The position numbers were made by a program, and so were the translations under genes. 64,000 nt of DNA, taken from Parapristionchus giblindavisi (taxonomy: Eukaryota; Nematoda; Chromadorea; Rhabditida; Diplogasteridae). The notes under the pieces were generated by a model. That model was given only the letters and a program-made list of their open reading frames with translations. It searched no databases and had not been told where the DNA came from. The stretch covers positions 310,001 to 374,000 of the forward strand of contig CALSFV010000081.1 of assembly GCA_943737045.1 (NCBI GenBank), in the 5' to 3' direction. Positions 25,121 to 37,973 of this stretch are shown piece by piece (the stretch's first letter is position 1; every line of letters starts with the position of its first letter).

Positions 25121-26095
25121 ACTGATCTTTGATATTTACCTGAGGCAGAACATTATGTGCTTCGATCCTATTCAGTTCGAGCAGTATGCTCTCCGCAATG
25201 TAGTCGCGATTTCGCTTTGTGACTAAAAAGACAAACATGATCAATGACGCCTAAAACCATACGTGGGCACCATCCGGGAAAATCAGGATAGCAGGCTGGC
25301 CGCAGCTAATTTTAAATTTTTTAAAGAAAACGTTTCGTAAACCAGAACAGAAGACGTGAAATCAATCGTGAATACCGTATACCTCTAATCGGTCCAGGTT
25401 ATTCTACTTATGATGGCATCTTCAGTCAGATCGATATTCGGATTTCCAACTTCTTCGTCTCACCAGCATCCGTTCGAACTCTACGAGATTATTGATTGAT
25501 TGAATGAATAGTCGATTGTTCATCTGTCAATAGTTTCTTGATTTAAAAGCTGCCCTATTATTGATCAATACACTTCGAAAGGTTAACTTTAATCCGGTGA
25601 ATATTGATTGACTGAATACATATTATTTTATATCTCTCTAATCTGTACTTACGAATTCATCGATAGATCTTCGTAGCCTGTGTACAGCTGCTCAGGTCCA
25701 GTCATATCGATTATCTGAAAGTACTATTATCAATTAGTGGCAACATACAACAATCCTCAGTCTTACAATGAAATGAATAAAGGTGAGCTATACCGTATTT
25801 TTCTATGACAATCAATCAATAACCGGCTACCGTAAGCTCAAAATAGCGTAATCATTCGTCAATAGATTATCCAAACCTTTGTTACTGTGTACTCAAAATA
25901 CGATCGTTTTTGGATAGGAAGAAGTGCCAGAATGTCTACAACATAGAACGAAAACAAGGTACTCACTCTTTTAACGACCATTTCCTCTATAAAGACTTGA
26001 TCATCATCCGCTCCTCTTCCATCATCTCCGGCAATGGCTACTAGAACAGATAAAATAGAAAAGTTAGAAAATGCAACAATATATAATCAATTGTG

Positions 26096-28780
26096 ATCCG
26101 TATAGGACGGACGACCAAAAAGACCGCGGTCATTTTGGTCGTCCGTCCTATACGCTACAGGGCGGACGACCAAAATGACCGTGGATAATTGGCGTAGATC
26201 GGAATTATAACGCCTCCGGAACGATAAATAGTGTTGTTGTTGTTACGAAATTTTCACCTTCTTTTGGTCCTTTACTCTGATTTCCTTTTATTATATCATT
26301 TGCTTACCTTTTGCGGACTTTTTGTTTTACTGTGGACTGAGTATGTTTATCATTCTAACATTACATATATAGAGGGCAAGTGTTCATTCTGATGACAATA
26401 AAATTAGGAAAACTGCGGGCTGAAAAAAAAAAACACGCAGCACGTCTATCTATTTGTCACGGCGCTTCGACTCATTCCAAAGCGTCCGCACTAATATATT
26501 CATCCACGTAATTACTTTATCGATTATGTTTCTATTCACTATCAGCAGAGTTCTTTAGTTAAGGTTTGCTTAGGCTTAGTATTCGCACTACTCTATTGAT
26601 CCACTTAATTACTTTATCGGTTAAGTTTCTATTCACAATCAGCAGAGTTCTTTAGTTAAGGTTTGCTTAGGCTTAGTATCCGCACTACTCTATTGATCCA
26701 CTTAATTACTTTATCGGTTAAGTTTCTATTCACAATCAGCAGAGTTCTTTAGTTAAGGTTTGCTTAGGCTTAGTATCCGCACTACTCTATTGATCCACTT
26801 AATTACTTTATGATCCTCTTTAGCTAAAGAAAGTTGTTTATTTGCTAAAGACAGGATGGCCTTAATTAGTGTCTATAATGAGCATTCGACTAAATAGGTA
26901 CAAAAAGATTAAAATGATATATGCGTGATGATTGTTATTTTCCGATCAATCTAGAAAAGAAAAATTGATCAAGAATAATAAACACAAGCAATCCATTTTT
27001 TAAAGTCCACAAAAGACCAGCAAATGATAAAAGGAAAGCAGAGCCAAGGTAACAAAGTAAAAACGACGATTTAAAAAAGTGAACAATTTGCCATTTTATG
27101 ATGCAACATTATAGAACGCACAGTATTCTGGTTCAAGCCATTTTGTTTCCATAGCGAGACAAGTGAAAGACGATTGCATTTGAGAGAGTTTCTATGTTGA
27201 GCGGTCGTTTTTGCTTTCACAGTCTATAGAACATTGTGAACGGAACTCCTGTAAAAAATGCATGAAAATAAGAAGAAAAAACTTTTGCGACCGTTTTAAA
27301 TTTTTTCTTTCCGATTTGGATGATACTTTTTTCATTAATCATAGCGAGGGCAAGAAGAAGGCCTATCCACTTGTTTTCGCCAAATTTGCGTTTTTATCGA
27401 TTTTTTATCTACCACTTTGGGGACTATCTCTCTCAAATATTGACCTACAGTGAGTAAATTTATTTCAATTAACTCGAAATAAACTAATATTTGACGTTAC
27501 ACAACTAAATGTATGTTGCTAAAACGCCATCTTCTACCATTTTTCATGGAAAAAACTCACAAACGGTACAATTTTTATTCGGGATTCTGATTTCCCTTCC
27601 TTGAATTGAGGAACAAACATATTTCAAATGTCATAATTCGCTGCACACAATATCGATCCTCAGAGGGAATCCGGATTTTCTAGCACATCTTGAAAACTGT
27701 CAAATTTCATGACTTGTATTACTAGGTCATTTTGTAAAGCTCTTTGAGAGCCTTCGATTTGTATACCTTAATTGCGAATTTGCATAAAAAATGAAGAGAG
27801 AGGAGATACGACATATATTTTTAATGAAAATAGCTCTCAGGATCGATATTGAGTGAAACAATTTCGCGCTGTAGGTCAATATTTGAGTGAGATATGGCTC
27901 CCCAAAGTGGCAGATCACGAAATCGATAAAAATGCAAATTTTGCGAAAACAAGTGGTTAGGCTTTCTCCTTTCTCTCGTTATTATTAATGTAACAATTAT
28001 CATCCAAATCGGAGAGAAAAAATTAAAACGGTCGTGAGACCTCTTTCATTCATACAGGAGATCCGTGATAGGATGAAAATATGCATGGCAATAATACAAA
28101 TACACGTAGGAACACTTTTTTGTGCGAATAGTGTGAAAATGGCCGCCGCATCCCGCTGTTCACGGTCATTTTGGTCGTCCGCCATATACGCTACAAGACG
28201 GACGACCAAAAAGACCGCGGTCATTTTGGTCGTCCGTCCTGTAGCGTATAGGACGGACGGCCAAAATGACCGCGGTCTTTTTGGTCGTCCGTCCTATACG
28301 GTTAAGTATAATCAATTAAAAGGAAAATCACAATGTTTTTCGAGAACATTTTCCATACGACAGTTCGCGATAGAAATTGCATACTTCGTATTGTACTCAA
28401 AAACATCAAACTTTAAGCCTAAACCCCAGTCGTGAGCTGCAATTGAAATATACGTACCATAAAGAGCTTGTCCTGTGGACCGAAAATTGCGTCGGGGATT
28501 GAATGCGTAGTACACGCTTCGGTCGTCGATAGAGAACGGTATATTAGTGGTCCATTTTAGAAGGAGAAAAAAAAGTAAAATGAACTGAAATCGAAGCTTT
28601 GATGCAAAACGCATAGAAAATTAAAAGCAGAATACGAAAACGAACTACGACCGTAAATCTACGACTGGGTTTTAGGCTTAAAGTTTGATGTTTTTGAGTA
28701 CAATATGAAGTATACAATTTCTATCGCGAACTGACGTATGGAAAATGTTCTCGAAAGAGATTTTGATTTTTCCTTTTAAT
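26096..28780. repeat. core of the 25-kb palindrome, with nested inverted repeats
   Basis: Blocks of CGTATAGGACGGACGACC and its complement are stacked at 26096-26185 and again at 28160-28303, like the ends of an element. Inside, 27296-27460 is inverted at 27860-28030 (both contain tattgacctacag). Outside, 28317-28430 is inverted at 28670-28790. No protein domain was recognised; open frames of up to 133 codons follow the inverted repeats. Confidence 0.75.
26490..26811 (+). repeat. 97-bp tandem repeat, three copies
   Basis: Units start at about 26511, 26608 and 26705 with attactttatcg and contain gagttctttagttaagg; a partial fourth begins near 26802. It lies in the palindrome core. Confidence 0.9.
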
Positions 28781-30799
28781 TGATTATATATTGTTGCTTT
28801 TTCTAACTTTTCTATTTTATCTGTTCTAGTAGCCATTGCCGGTGATGATGGAACAGTAGCGGATGATGATCTCGGTCTTTATAGAGGAAATGGTCGTTAA
28901 AAGAGTGAGTACCTTGTTTTCGTTCTATGTTGTAGACATTCAATCCATTGACGAATGATTACGCTATTTTGAGCTTACGGTAGCCGGGTATTGATTGATT
29001 GTCATAGAAAAATACGGTCTAGCTCACCTTTATTCATTTCATTGTAAGACTGAGGATTGTTGTATGTTGCCACTAATCGGCAATAGTACTTCTAGATAAT
29101 CGATATGACTGGACCTGAGCAGCTGTACACAGGCTACGTTCATCTCTCGATGAATTCGTAAGTACAGATTAGAGAGATATAAAACAATATGTATTCAGTC
29201 AATCAATATTCACTGGATTAAAGTTAACCTTTCGAAGTGTACTGATCAATAAAAGGACAGCTTTTAAATCAAGAAACTATTGACAGATGAACAATCGACT
29301 TTTCATTAAATCAATCAATAATCTCGTAGAGTTCGAACTGATGCTGGTGAGACGAAGAAGTTGGAAATCCGAATATCGATCTGACTGAAGATGCCATCAT
29401 AAGTAGAATAACCTGGATCGATTAGAGGTATACGGTATTCACGATTGATTTCACGTCTTACTTCTGTACTGGTTTACAAAACGTTTTCTTTAAAAAATTT
29501 AAAATTAACTGCGGCCTGCCTGCTATCCTGATTTTCCCGGATGGTGCCCACGTATGGTTTTAGGCGTCATTGATCATGTTTGTCTTTTTAGTCACAAAGC
29601 GAAATCGCGACTACATTGCGGAGAACATACTGCTCGAACTGAATAGGATCGAAGCACACATAATGTTCTGCCTCAGGTAAATATCAAAGATCAGTCGTGG
29701 TTATTGTAGAAGATTAAATATTAGGGTTACTGTAGAAGATTAAATATTAGGTAACGGTATGAGATCTAAGAGCATGATTAAGGTAGAAGGACAAAGATGA
29801 GTGTTTAGATAATGATCTAATATCGATTGACTACAGGTCAAGGAGAGCATCTTCCGAGCGAATACTTGGATGGGAGTAGGAAGAGTGTTCGGTATACAAT
29901 TTTATTGATTGATTTGTTCATTGAACACTAATCTAGAGGAATGCAGAGTATGCTTCTCATCGAACACTTTAAAAAACAATTCTCTTGGGGTACCTTAACT
30001 AGGGAATTGTTTTTGAGTGTAGTTTTAATTCATACTTACAATCATACATTTTCAAACCCCAACAATGTTGCTATCTGACCAGTTTCAAAATTTGAAAAAT
30101 CTGACCAGTTTTTCGAGAATGGTCAAGTTTCGCGCATGAGACGAGTTATGAGAGAAAGAAATAATTTATTTGTTATGAAAACATATAATAAAGATTGAAC
30201 TTGAATGAGATTTGTTGTGAATTAATGTGATAAAGTTTGAAATTCTTTCATATGAAGGACTATTGAATTGAAAGAATATAAAAAATAAAAAAAGTAAAAG
30301 AGAAATAAATAGAGAAGGAGAAGAGGGAAGAGAGGTAAAAGTGTTGTCAGATTACGGTACGTAGAGTTAGGTCAGTTATGTGATCTGTTATTTGAATTTT
30401 TAATATCGTTTAATTTAAAAGTCGTTTTACGTATGTTTCTTTGCGTCATGACGATCATTAAGAGAACTAGAAATGTTTAAAATATAAATTGGACACTAAC
30501 GTTAGTTATTCATTGAGTTTAGTGCCAAAACGCCCAATGGCCCAATGTACGACATTACCATAGTATTGTTGGACAATTGTTTGTAGGCAGTTAGTTCACT
30601 TATTTCGAATCCTTTTTTAAAATTTTTTTTTCCAAAATGTGTAGAATTGCCTGAACTTTCACTTTATGTGCATTAGAAAAATAAATAAAAATGATTTGAG
30701 CTCATACGTTCATTTTAAACATCAAAACTGGTCAGATTATGGTATTTGGGAAGATGTGAGAGCAACGAAATATTTTTTTCCTACTTATTCGTGGTCATA

Positions 30800-31110
30800 A
30801 TTAATTATAAAAACAAGAACTGCACTCGAAACTGCCTCCAAGTAGTCATTTCAGATTTAGAAAGGTAAACAAGTGGTCAGATCTTGTATTTGATAAGATG
30901 TGACATCCGTGAAATATTTTTTTCATGCTCTTTCGTGCTTATATTTAATAATGAAAACAAGAACTGCACTCGAAACTGCCTCCAAGTAGTCATTTCAGAT
31001 TTAGAAAGGTAAACAAGTGGTCAGATCTTGTATTTGATAAGATGTGACATCCGTGAAATATTTTTTTCCTACTTATTCGTGCTCATAATTAATGATAAAA
31101 ACAAGAACTG
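30800..31110 (+). repeat. about 150-bp direct repeats, two close copies and a third partial
   Basis: The phrase aagaactgcactcgaaactg and the following gtggtcagatcttgtatttg recur in order, each ending in gtgaaatatttttttc. They are part of the internal sequence of the 3.8-kb insertion. Confidence 0.8.
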
Positions 31111-32442
31111 TGCGTAAATGTGCCTCCAAGTAGTAATTTCTGATATTCAAATACTTGTGCTTCTGAGAATGTTGATAGGCACATTTATCAATGAATATCA
31201 AATTTTAGTGTTGAATTTACATTTTAAAAATCCATTATTCTCTTAATGATCATATGTGAAGTAATGAAACAAACTGAAATCGGGGATGTGCCTACCAACA
31301 TTCTCAAAAAATTGAATATAAGAAATTGCTTGTTGGAGGCATATTTACTCACATTCTTTTACTTTGATAATTATTTATGAGCACGAATAAGTAGAAAAAT
31401 ATATATTTCAATATCACATCTTTTCAAATGTCAGCTCTGATCAGTTTTGTGGCTTTAAATGACCGTATGAGTTCAAATAGTTTTTATTCTATTTAATTTT
31501 TTGTACTTGGAAATAAACTTCATCATCTTCACAAGTAGAAGAATTATCGATCGACCGTTAGTGCACATTTCTCAATAACCAACTTTACTGTCCAATTTAC
31601 AGTTCAAAAATTGATAGCCCTCTTAGTGATCAAATTTTACGTAAAGATGCATACGTAAATCACAGTTTTAATGCTATTATCAGTAATTATCATTGTACAA
31701 CTCTAGCAACTCTTCTAGCTTTCTTCCTTCTTCTCCCTTTTTACCTTATATAGCACGGTGTGACACACCTACCGGAGAAAAGAATGGGCGGAGGTTTAAA
31801 CTTTTAGCGCATACCGTATACAGAAAACGAAAAGTGTAGTTCGCGATCACGAAGGCATTTCCGTATAAGAAAAAAATACAGATTTGAAAAAATTCGCGCC
31901 ATTCCTGAATCATGAAAAAGAACATGCTTACAGTAATTAGTAAGTATTGAAAAATCCTGATTAATGCCTGAATTCTGCAGGAATTGTTGTTGGGTCTCAC
32001 AGCGAATAGAAAGAAAAAGCGAGAGCGCAGACATGTCAGACACTTTTTGTCTGCTAATTCTGTCGCCGATCGATTTCTCTTGTTGTGTCATACCGTGTAT
32101 TTCGCAATTCTTTATATTCTTTCAATTCAATAGTCCTTCATATGCACGAACACAAACCTTTATTAAAGCTCATGATAAATCTATATCACATCAGTTCACA
32201 ATAAAACTATTTCAATTTTAATCTTTATCACATTAATTTTAAAAAAATCAATTCTCTATTTCTTTCTCCACTTGTCTCGTTCCTTTCGTGCACTTGATCA
32301 TCCTGGAAAAAAAACTACTGTAGGGGAAAACGAGCTTCCGTAAACCACCCTATTAAATAACATGCTAACAATAAGCTGCCGAAAAATACTCTGAGCATTA
32401 GTTTATTTGCCCTTATAATGCACATTTGCCTTACGTGCCTAC

Positions 32443-33151
32443 TACGGTGGCGAGAACCAGTCACTAGTCACTAATTATTATCTCTCTCCAACTAGTGCGC
32501 AATCTTTTCCACTCTCTCTGATACTCTTCTGTCCCCTGTGGCAGCCGTGCGTTGGGGTCACGGTTAAGTAGAAATATTACTCTTTTTCTACTCTTTGTTT
32601 TTTTTTCTCGGCTCTAAGTAATCAAAATATGCAAATCTATATAATTTTTGAATCTACAAATCAAGGGCTATTCTACAAGCCTAAAATTGACTGCAAAAGG
32701 ACAATTTTAAATTTCTTCAATTTTTCAAGTCATGCATTGCAGTAAATATTTTATTAAAGTAATTCGAATAACAATGAAAAATAAAAAAAAGAAAATATAA
32801 AAATATTGATAAAGGAAATAAATTATATTATCGCCCGATTCCGATCCGATTTGAAAGAATGCATACACGAAAAATTGAAAAAAAAGTGTTCTTTGACAGT
32901 CAATTGCAGACTTGGTAAATAGCTCTTAGCTTGTAGATTTCAAACATATTCAGATTTACAAATTTCGAATACTTATAGCCGAGAAATCCCAAAAGGAGTA
33001 GAAAAAGAGTAGCTGAAAATAAGTCACTAATGTTGCGATGATCTCATCACTACTAACCGTCGCGCGAGAGGTCGTAAATGTGCCTTTCTCGGTTGTGTAG
33101 AGAGAGACTGTTACTAGGGCTAGTAAGTAGTGACTGGTTCTCGCCACCCTA
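32443..33151. mobile_element. 709-bp hAT-like MITE
   Basis: TIRs TA(C/G)GGTGGCGAGAACCAGTC with an 8-bp duplication matching at seven positions (GTGCCTAC 32435-32442, GTACCTAC 33152-33159). It shares TAGGGTGGCGAGAA ends and the internal phrase caagggctatt with the BED-finger element at 55829-57085, so it is probably a non-autonomous relative. Confidence 0.85.
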
Positions 33152-34538
33152 GTACCTACGCCGTAACCTCCGCCGTAAGGACAGAGGAGGTTACGGCGTA
33201 GGCACGCAAGGCAAATGTAACGAATGGTAGGACACTGAGTGTCACTCATAGACTTATTCATACTGCAGCGGTATTACTTATTTATACCGTATTTAAAGTG
33301 CATGCATACTAATTCTTGTGCATCTATTAATAATATTAATTTAACTATATAGTTTTCTTTCGTCTCATTTTGGACACCACTCCTTCGTACCATTCATTCA
33401 GAGATCAAAAGAAACCGAAATGCGACTCCCCTGAATTTTGCCAATCAAGGATATTTCGAAAAAAAAACAAAAAAAATTAAACAATATTTGCTCTATCGAA
33501 AATATCAATGCGCTAAAGTTTACTATTGATATATTGAAACGGAAGAATTGCAAATTTGTTTCGGGGAAGTATCTGCAAAAATTTATTTCGAGAAAGTATC
33601 GGAAAAGCGAAAAACTAAAAATGCACATCTCTGCTGCCAATAGGGCAAATATTGATAAGTGGTTTACCACAATTTGTTTGCTTATTCGTTCGGCTTTTGA
33701 CCACTTTTCTATGTTTATGTCACTTCTATCTTGTCGTAAAAACTTTATCACGTTATTTACGTGATAATAAGCGAAAAATAAGCGATTTTTGACAAATCTG
33801 ACCAGTTTTAAAATTTTTGGTGAAATCTGACCAGTTGGCGGAGCCAAAAATTGTTGGTCTTAGCATAATGTATGCTTTCAATGTACATTTTAAAATATGC
33901 TTGCACTAAACAATAGGTGGGCGCGTGAAAACGAATTCGTTTTTCACACAGCCTTGCCTTCCCTTGCGGGGGCTTTGCGCATAGCTTTGCCTCGCAAAAA
34001 TTGGAAAATTTCCAATCAAAGCTGCTAAAAAATGGCCAAGCGCATAGCCTTGCCTTACAATTCTCCGGTTTGCACACAGCCTCCCCCCCCCCCCCCAGCG
34101 TGCCCACCTATGCACTAAACTTAATTATAAAAAAGCTATTCTCGATGATAGTACCAGTATCGTGTCGTATTCACGTCTTACCGTATCCTGGCCCTACCGT
34201 ATCTTACTACTACCGTATGCCTCTTAATTTCGATCTCTCATTTCAGCTAATGATCGACACACTGCCTTTGAATCGCGGATGTGGGATGGATGGTAGCCGC
34301 TGATGCAATTCACCGTATTCCAATGCAAGGTATACTGTAGTTATTGATTTATTGATTGATTGATTTATCGATTCATAGACAGTCATGGTTACTTGGTAGT
34401 TATTTTGTTTGAAACGTGACTTGAGTAATCCATAGTGGGTCAAATCGCATATTGATGCGGTGATCATGGCAAGGGTCCTTCGCAGATCAATGGGGTTCCT
34501 TTCCTCTTTTCATTGGTCATTTGACATTGACATTGAAC

Positions 34539-34703
34539 AACTTTATCAGCTAATGGGTGTTTCGTAGCTGGGTTGCCATGACATTTCTCCATTCCGAACG
34601 ATTGTGCCTCGCAATTTGCATGAATTGTGGACCAGCTGCCTTCACGAAATCGTCCCTCCATCTCTTGACTGGCGTCTCTGTTTCTTCTTGCATCGGTCAT
34701 CAT
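34539..34703 (-). pseudogene. RTE-like LINE, C-terminal fragment, right-arm copy
   Basis: Exact mirror of the 23929-24093 fragment (RWRDDF ... SEWRNVMATQL, then TAG). Its presence in both arms shows the LINE insertion predates the palindrome. Confidence 0.7.
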
Positions 34704-34834
34704 GTTATATAATATCTTGATGTTCTTTCTAAATCGACGCTAATAACGTAGTAAATTCAAGAAAATAATCCACTAGATATTGAAAATCATAACCCACGTA
34801 ACAGAACGGGCTCCCGGGTTGTGAAACACCTTAT

Positions 34835-36846
34835 GAGAGGAATCGCGAGAAAATCGACCGTTTCGGAGGGTCCGCGGCGGTAGAAATTTCGACCCCCTGA
34901 AAAATTCAGATTAAGTACTTTGAACGATGCTCTATCGAACTGCGTTTTCCGAATTTGCATATCTGGTCTCATTTTCGAGTTACGGTAGGTCAAAGTTGGC
35001 AGGTACGGTATTTTTGACTCGAGTGTGTGTCAGAAAAATGATCATAACTCCGTTCAAAATGATGATAGACATTTTTTCAAAAAAAGGATCGAAAGAGGAG
35101 ATCTTGGACAACATTTCCCAGTTGATGACGTCATTTGTCGACCATGCGCCGGTGCGGGGCGGTCGGTTTTATGAAAAAGTGACGTAACTTTCCTAATCGG
35201 AAAAAGTGCACTTTTCTTCTATGCGCGTTTTGTTGCGTCCATATGTGTCTAAAAATGACCCAAGTTTCAGAGGATTTGAGAAATGCAAAAAAAAAAGCGT
35301 TGATTTTAGTGACGCGACCTCGGACCTGTCATAGGAAAGAACGGCTTATTCCTTTATCAAGAAACAGCAAAGGAGCTTAAATGACTCAAAAACATCCGAA
35401 AAAGCATTACGATCTCAAAATACCCATATATGACAGTTATTTGAAACACAAAATCACCGAGTTCCGAAAAATTTGAAAAAAAAAACCGTATTTTGCTTTT
35501 CCACGTGGAAAAAACGTTTCAGTAATGTTAATTAATCTTTATAATATTTCTTATAATGTTTTTGAACATTTATGTTTTTGGAAGTGAAGGCCTACCTGCT
35601 CTTAGAGCCGAGATATCCGCCATCGAGATTACACGCGCGCCCCCCAACTCACCCTTTGAGAAGAGATGTGTTGCCATAAAATGAACGTTTTCCAGCTCAG
35701 AATGACTCAAAACAACTTGTTTCATCATTCTTATCACGAAAAAAATACCTTGGAACACGTTTTCTGTGTCTGTAAAAATCAGCAAAAGATTTGGATCGAA
35801 CCGGGGTTCGAACCCGCCCGTACTTCCTCGCTCTCGCTCTCTCTCTCTCTCTTCAAGGAATGATGAAGTACGGGCGGGTTCGAACCCCGGTTCGATCCAA
35901 ATCTTTTGCTGATTTTTACAGACACAGAAAACGTGTTCCAAGGTATTTTTTTCGTGATAAGAATGATGAAACAAGTTGTTTTGAGTCATTCTGAGCTGGA
36001 AAACGTTCATTTTATGGCAACACATCTCTTCTCAAAGGGTGAGTTGGGGGGCGCGCGTGTAATCTCGATGGCGGATATCTCGGCTCTAAGAGCAGGTAGG
36101 CCTTCACTTCCAAAAACATAAATGTTCAAAAACATTATATGAAATATTATAAAGATTAATTAACATTACTGAGACGTATTTTCCACGTGGAAAAGCAAAA
36201 TATGGGTTTTTTTTCAAATTTTTCGGAACTCGGTGATTTTGTGTTTCAAATAACTGTCATATATGGGTATTTTGAGATCGTAATGCTTTTTCGGATGTTT
36301 TTGAGTCATTTAAGCTCCTTTGCTGTTTCTTGATAAAGGAATAAGCCGTTCTTTCCTATGACAGGTCCGAGGTCGCGTCACTAAAATCAACGCTTTTTTT
36401 TTTTGCATTTCTCAAATCCTCTGAAACTTGGGTCATTTTAGACACATATGGACGCAACAAAACGCGCATAGAAGAAAAGTGCACTTTTTCCGATTAGGAA
36501 AGTTACGTCACTTTTTCATAAAACCGACCGCCCCGCACCGGCGCATGGTCGACAAATGACGTCATCAACTGGGAAATGTTGTCCAAGATCTCCTCTTTCG
36601 ATCCTTTTTTTGAAAAAATGTCTATCATCATTTTGAACGGAGTTATGATCATTTTTCTGACACACACTCGAGTCAAAAATACCGTACCTGCCAACTTTGA
36701 CCTACCGTAACTCGAAAATGAGACCAGATATGCAAATTCGGAAAACGCAGTTCGATAGAGCATCGTTCAAAGTACTTAATCTGAATTTTTCAGGGGGTCG
36801 AAATTTCTACCGCCGGGGGGTGGTCGAACCTCTGGCGATTCCTCTC
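34835..36846. mobile_element. 2.0-kb long-TIR fold-back element, right arm only
   Basis: TTAT at 34831-34834 and 36847-36850; the left arm near 23805 has a single TTAT. Ends GAGAGGAATCGC / GCGATTCCTCTC. Nearly the whole element is two inverted halves of about 1 kb around 35850. At its centre GGTTCGAACC-type B boxes face each other across a CT run (35790-35900). An 86-codon frame (34927-35187) is mirrored at 36503-36763. Confidence 0.9.
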
Positions 36847-37769
36847 TTATATTACATGTTGTACTTGTTTAAACAATTTTTTACAGATAATTCGATTGGT
36901 GACGTAATGCACGCGAAGATCAAGTTTTCGTTGAGTGGAAAGCTGAATGAGGAGGTCAGTGATGGTCTATCAATATCCCAGACCCTTCAAATGCGTGTGG
37001 GTACCTAGATTTTGTGTCAAAAACGCCTGTGGGTAACCAGATTTTGAGAAAAAAAACGCATGTGGGTATCCCAAAATCGTGAAAATTTCAAGAAAATCGT
37101 CAATTTATGGTCCAATTTTGCGGGTGGGTACCCATGATAGGCAAATTTTTGTGGGTGGGTCTATCCCATGGGATAACCATAGACCATGTCTGAAGGAGGC
37201 ACGGTGGATGAAATATTTATTTCTTATAATAATATGTTTTAGTATCAATATGGGATGAGCATAAAAAGGGACGGTAGTGAATTATTTTCGATTGATTTTT
37301 GCCCTTCATTTAGTGACTTTTTAAATCCTTAAATATCGATTGAACTTCGTCGAAAATTGCCTATTGTTAATAGGCAATTTCTGAGTGTACTTACAGAAAA
37401 TTATAGTCATGAGCTGCCTCGAGGCGACTTGGGTTGGTTATTGGGGGATTCGTATAATACTACTTATTGATTGATTCGTTTAGGATAGGTTAGGGCATTA
37501 TATATTGACCGAACGCTGTATACTGTAGTTGATATCTCATATATTGATTTTTCAGTGCAGCATTCCGAGAAGGAATCCATGACTTCGTGCGCAGATGGAG
37601 CTGATGCCGCAGCGTCCAAGGAAGATTCTTCTAACTGACGTCTAGCACCCCCGCAGACTAATCATGTAACTATAGGTTGGAATTGTTTAATATGCTTTAT
37701 TTGCAATTTTTTGTTATTTTCTTGGCTTATTCAGTCATCCTCCAACAAAGCATTGGTGTAACCATAGGT

Positions 37770-37970
37770 CGAATAACTAGGTTATCAGTTTTCAAAATGC
37801 GGTCAGGTTTTTTTCAATTTTTAGCAAAGTTTGGTCGAAATGCGGTCAGGTTTTTCGATGTTTGTGAAATTTTGGCTCAAAATGCTGTCACGTTTTTCGA
37901 TATTTGGGAAATTTTGGCTCAAAATGCGGTCAGACTTGGTAATGTGTAACAAGCTTTTCGACCTATCTGT
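37770..37970. repeat. 'gaccgcattttgagcc' repeat, right arm
   Basis: Mirror copy of 22690-22890. Confidence 0.6.
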
Positions 37971-37973
37971 GTA

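Larger units (their letters stand above)
17529..26095 (+). repeat. left arm of a 25-kb imperfect palindrome
   Basis: Starting at acactatctgaga (17529), this stretch recurs inverted in 28781-42533. Matching landmarks include 17609-17812 with 42254-42457, 18273-18482 with 41579-41788, 22700-22972 with 37677-37949, and 23929-24389 with 34243-34703. Mismatches are few. The arm holds insertions missing from its partner: 18801-19266 and 21099-21431. No host gene is recognised in it. Confidence 0.95.
30043..33878. mobile_element. 3.8-kb insertion in the right arm
   Basis: The left arm near 24750 has the uninterrupted sequence; here CAAT occurs at both junctions (30039-30042, 33879-33882). The subterminal regions carry inverted ctgaccagtttcaaaat / aaactggtcagat motifs and both ends contain CATACATT. 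No transposase domain was recognised; frames of up to 149 codons near 33.4-33.8 kb are AT-driven. It contains the nested element at 32443-33151 and the tandem repeats at 30800-31110. Confidence 0.75.

Noticed and set aside
33398..33847. A 149-codon frame in the 3.8-kb insertion
   Set aside because: Phe/Ile/Asn-rich AT-driven composition, a mirror frame on the other strand, and no recognisable motif.
35665..36121. A conserved protein of 65-151 codons around 35.6-36.1 kb
   Set aside because: The frame appears in both orientations because it lies in the centre of a perfect inverted repeat; no domain is evident.
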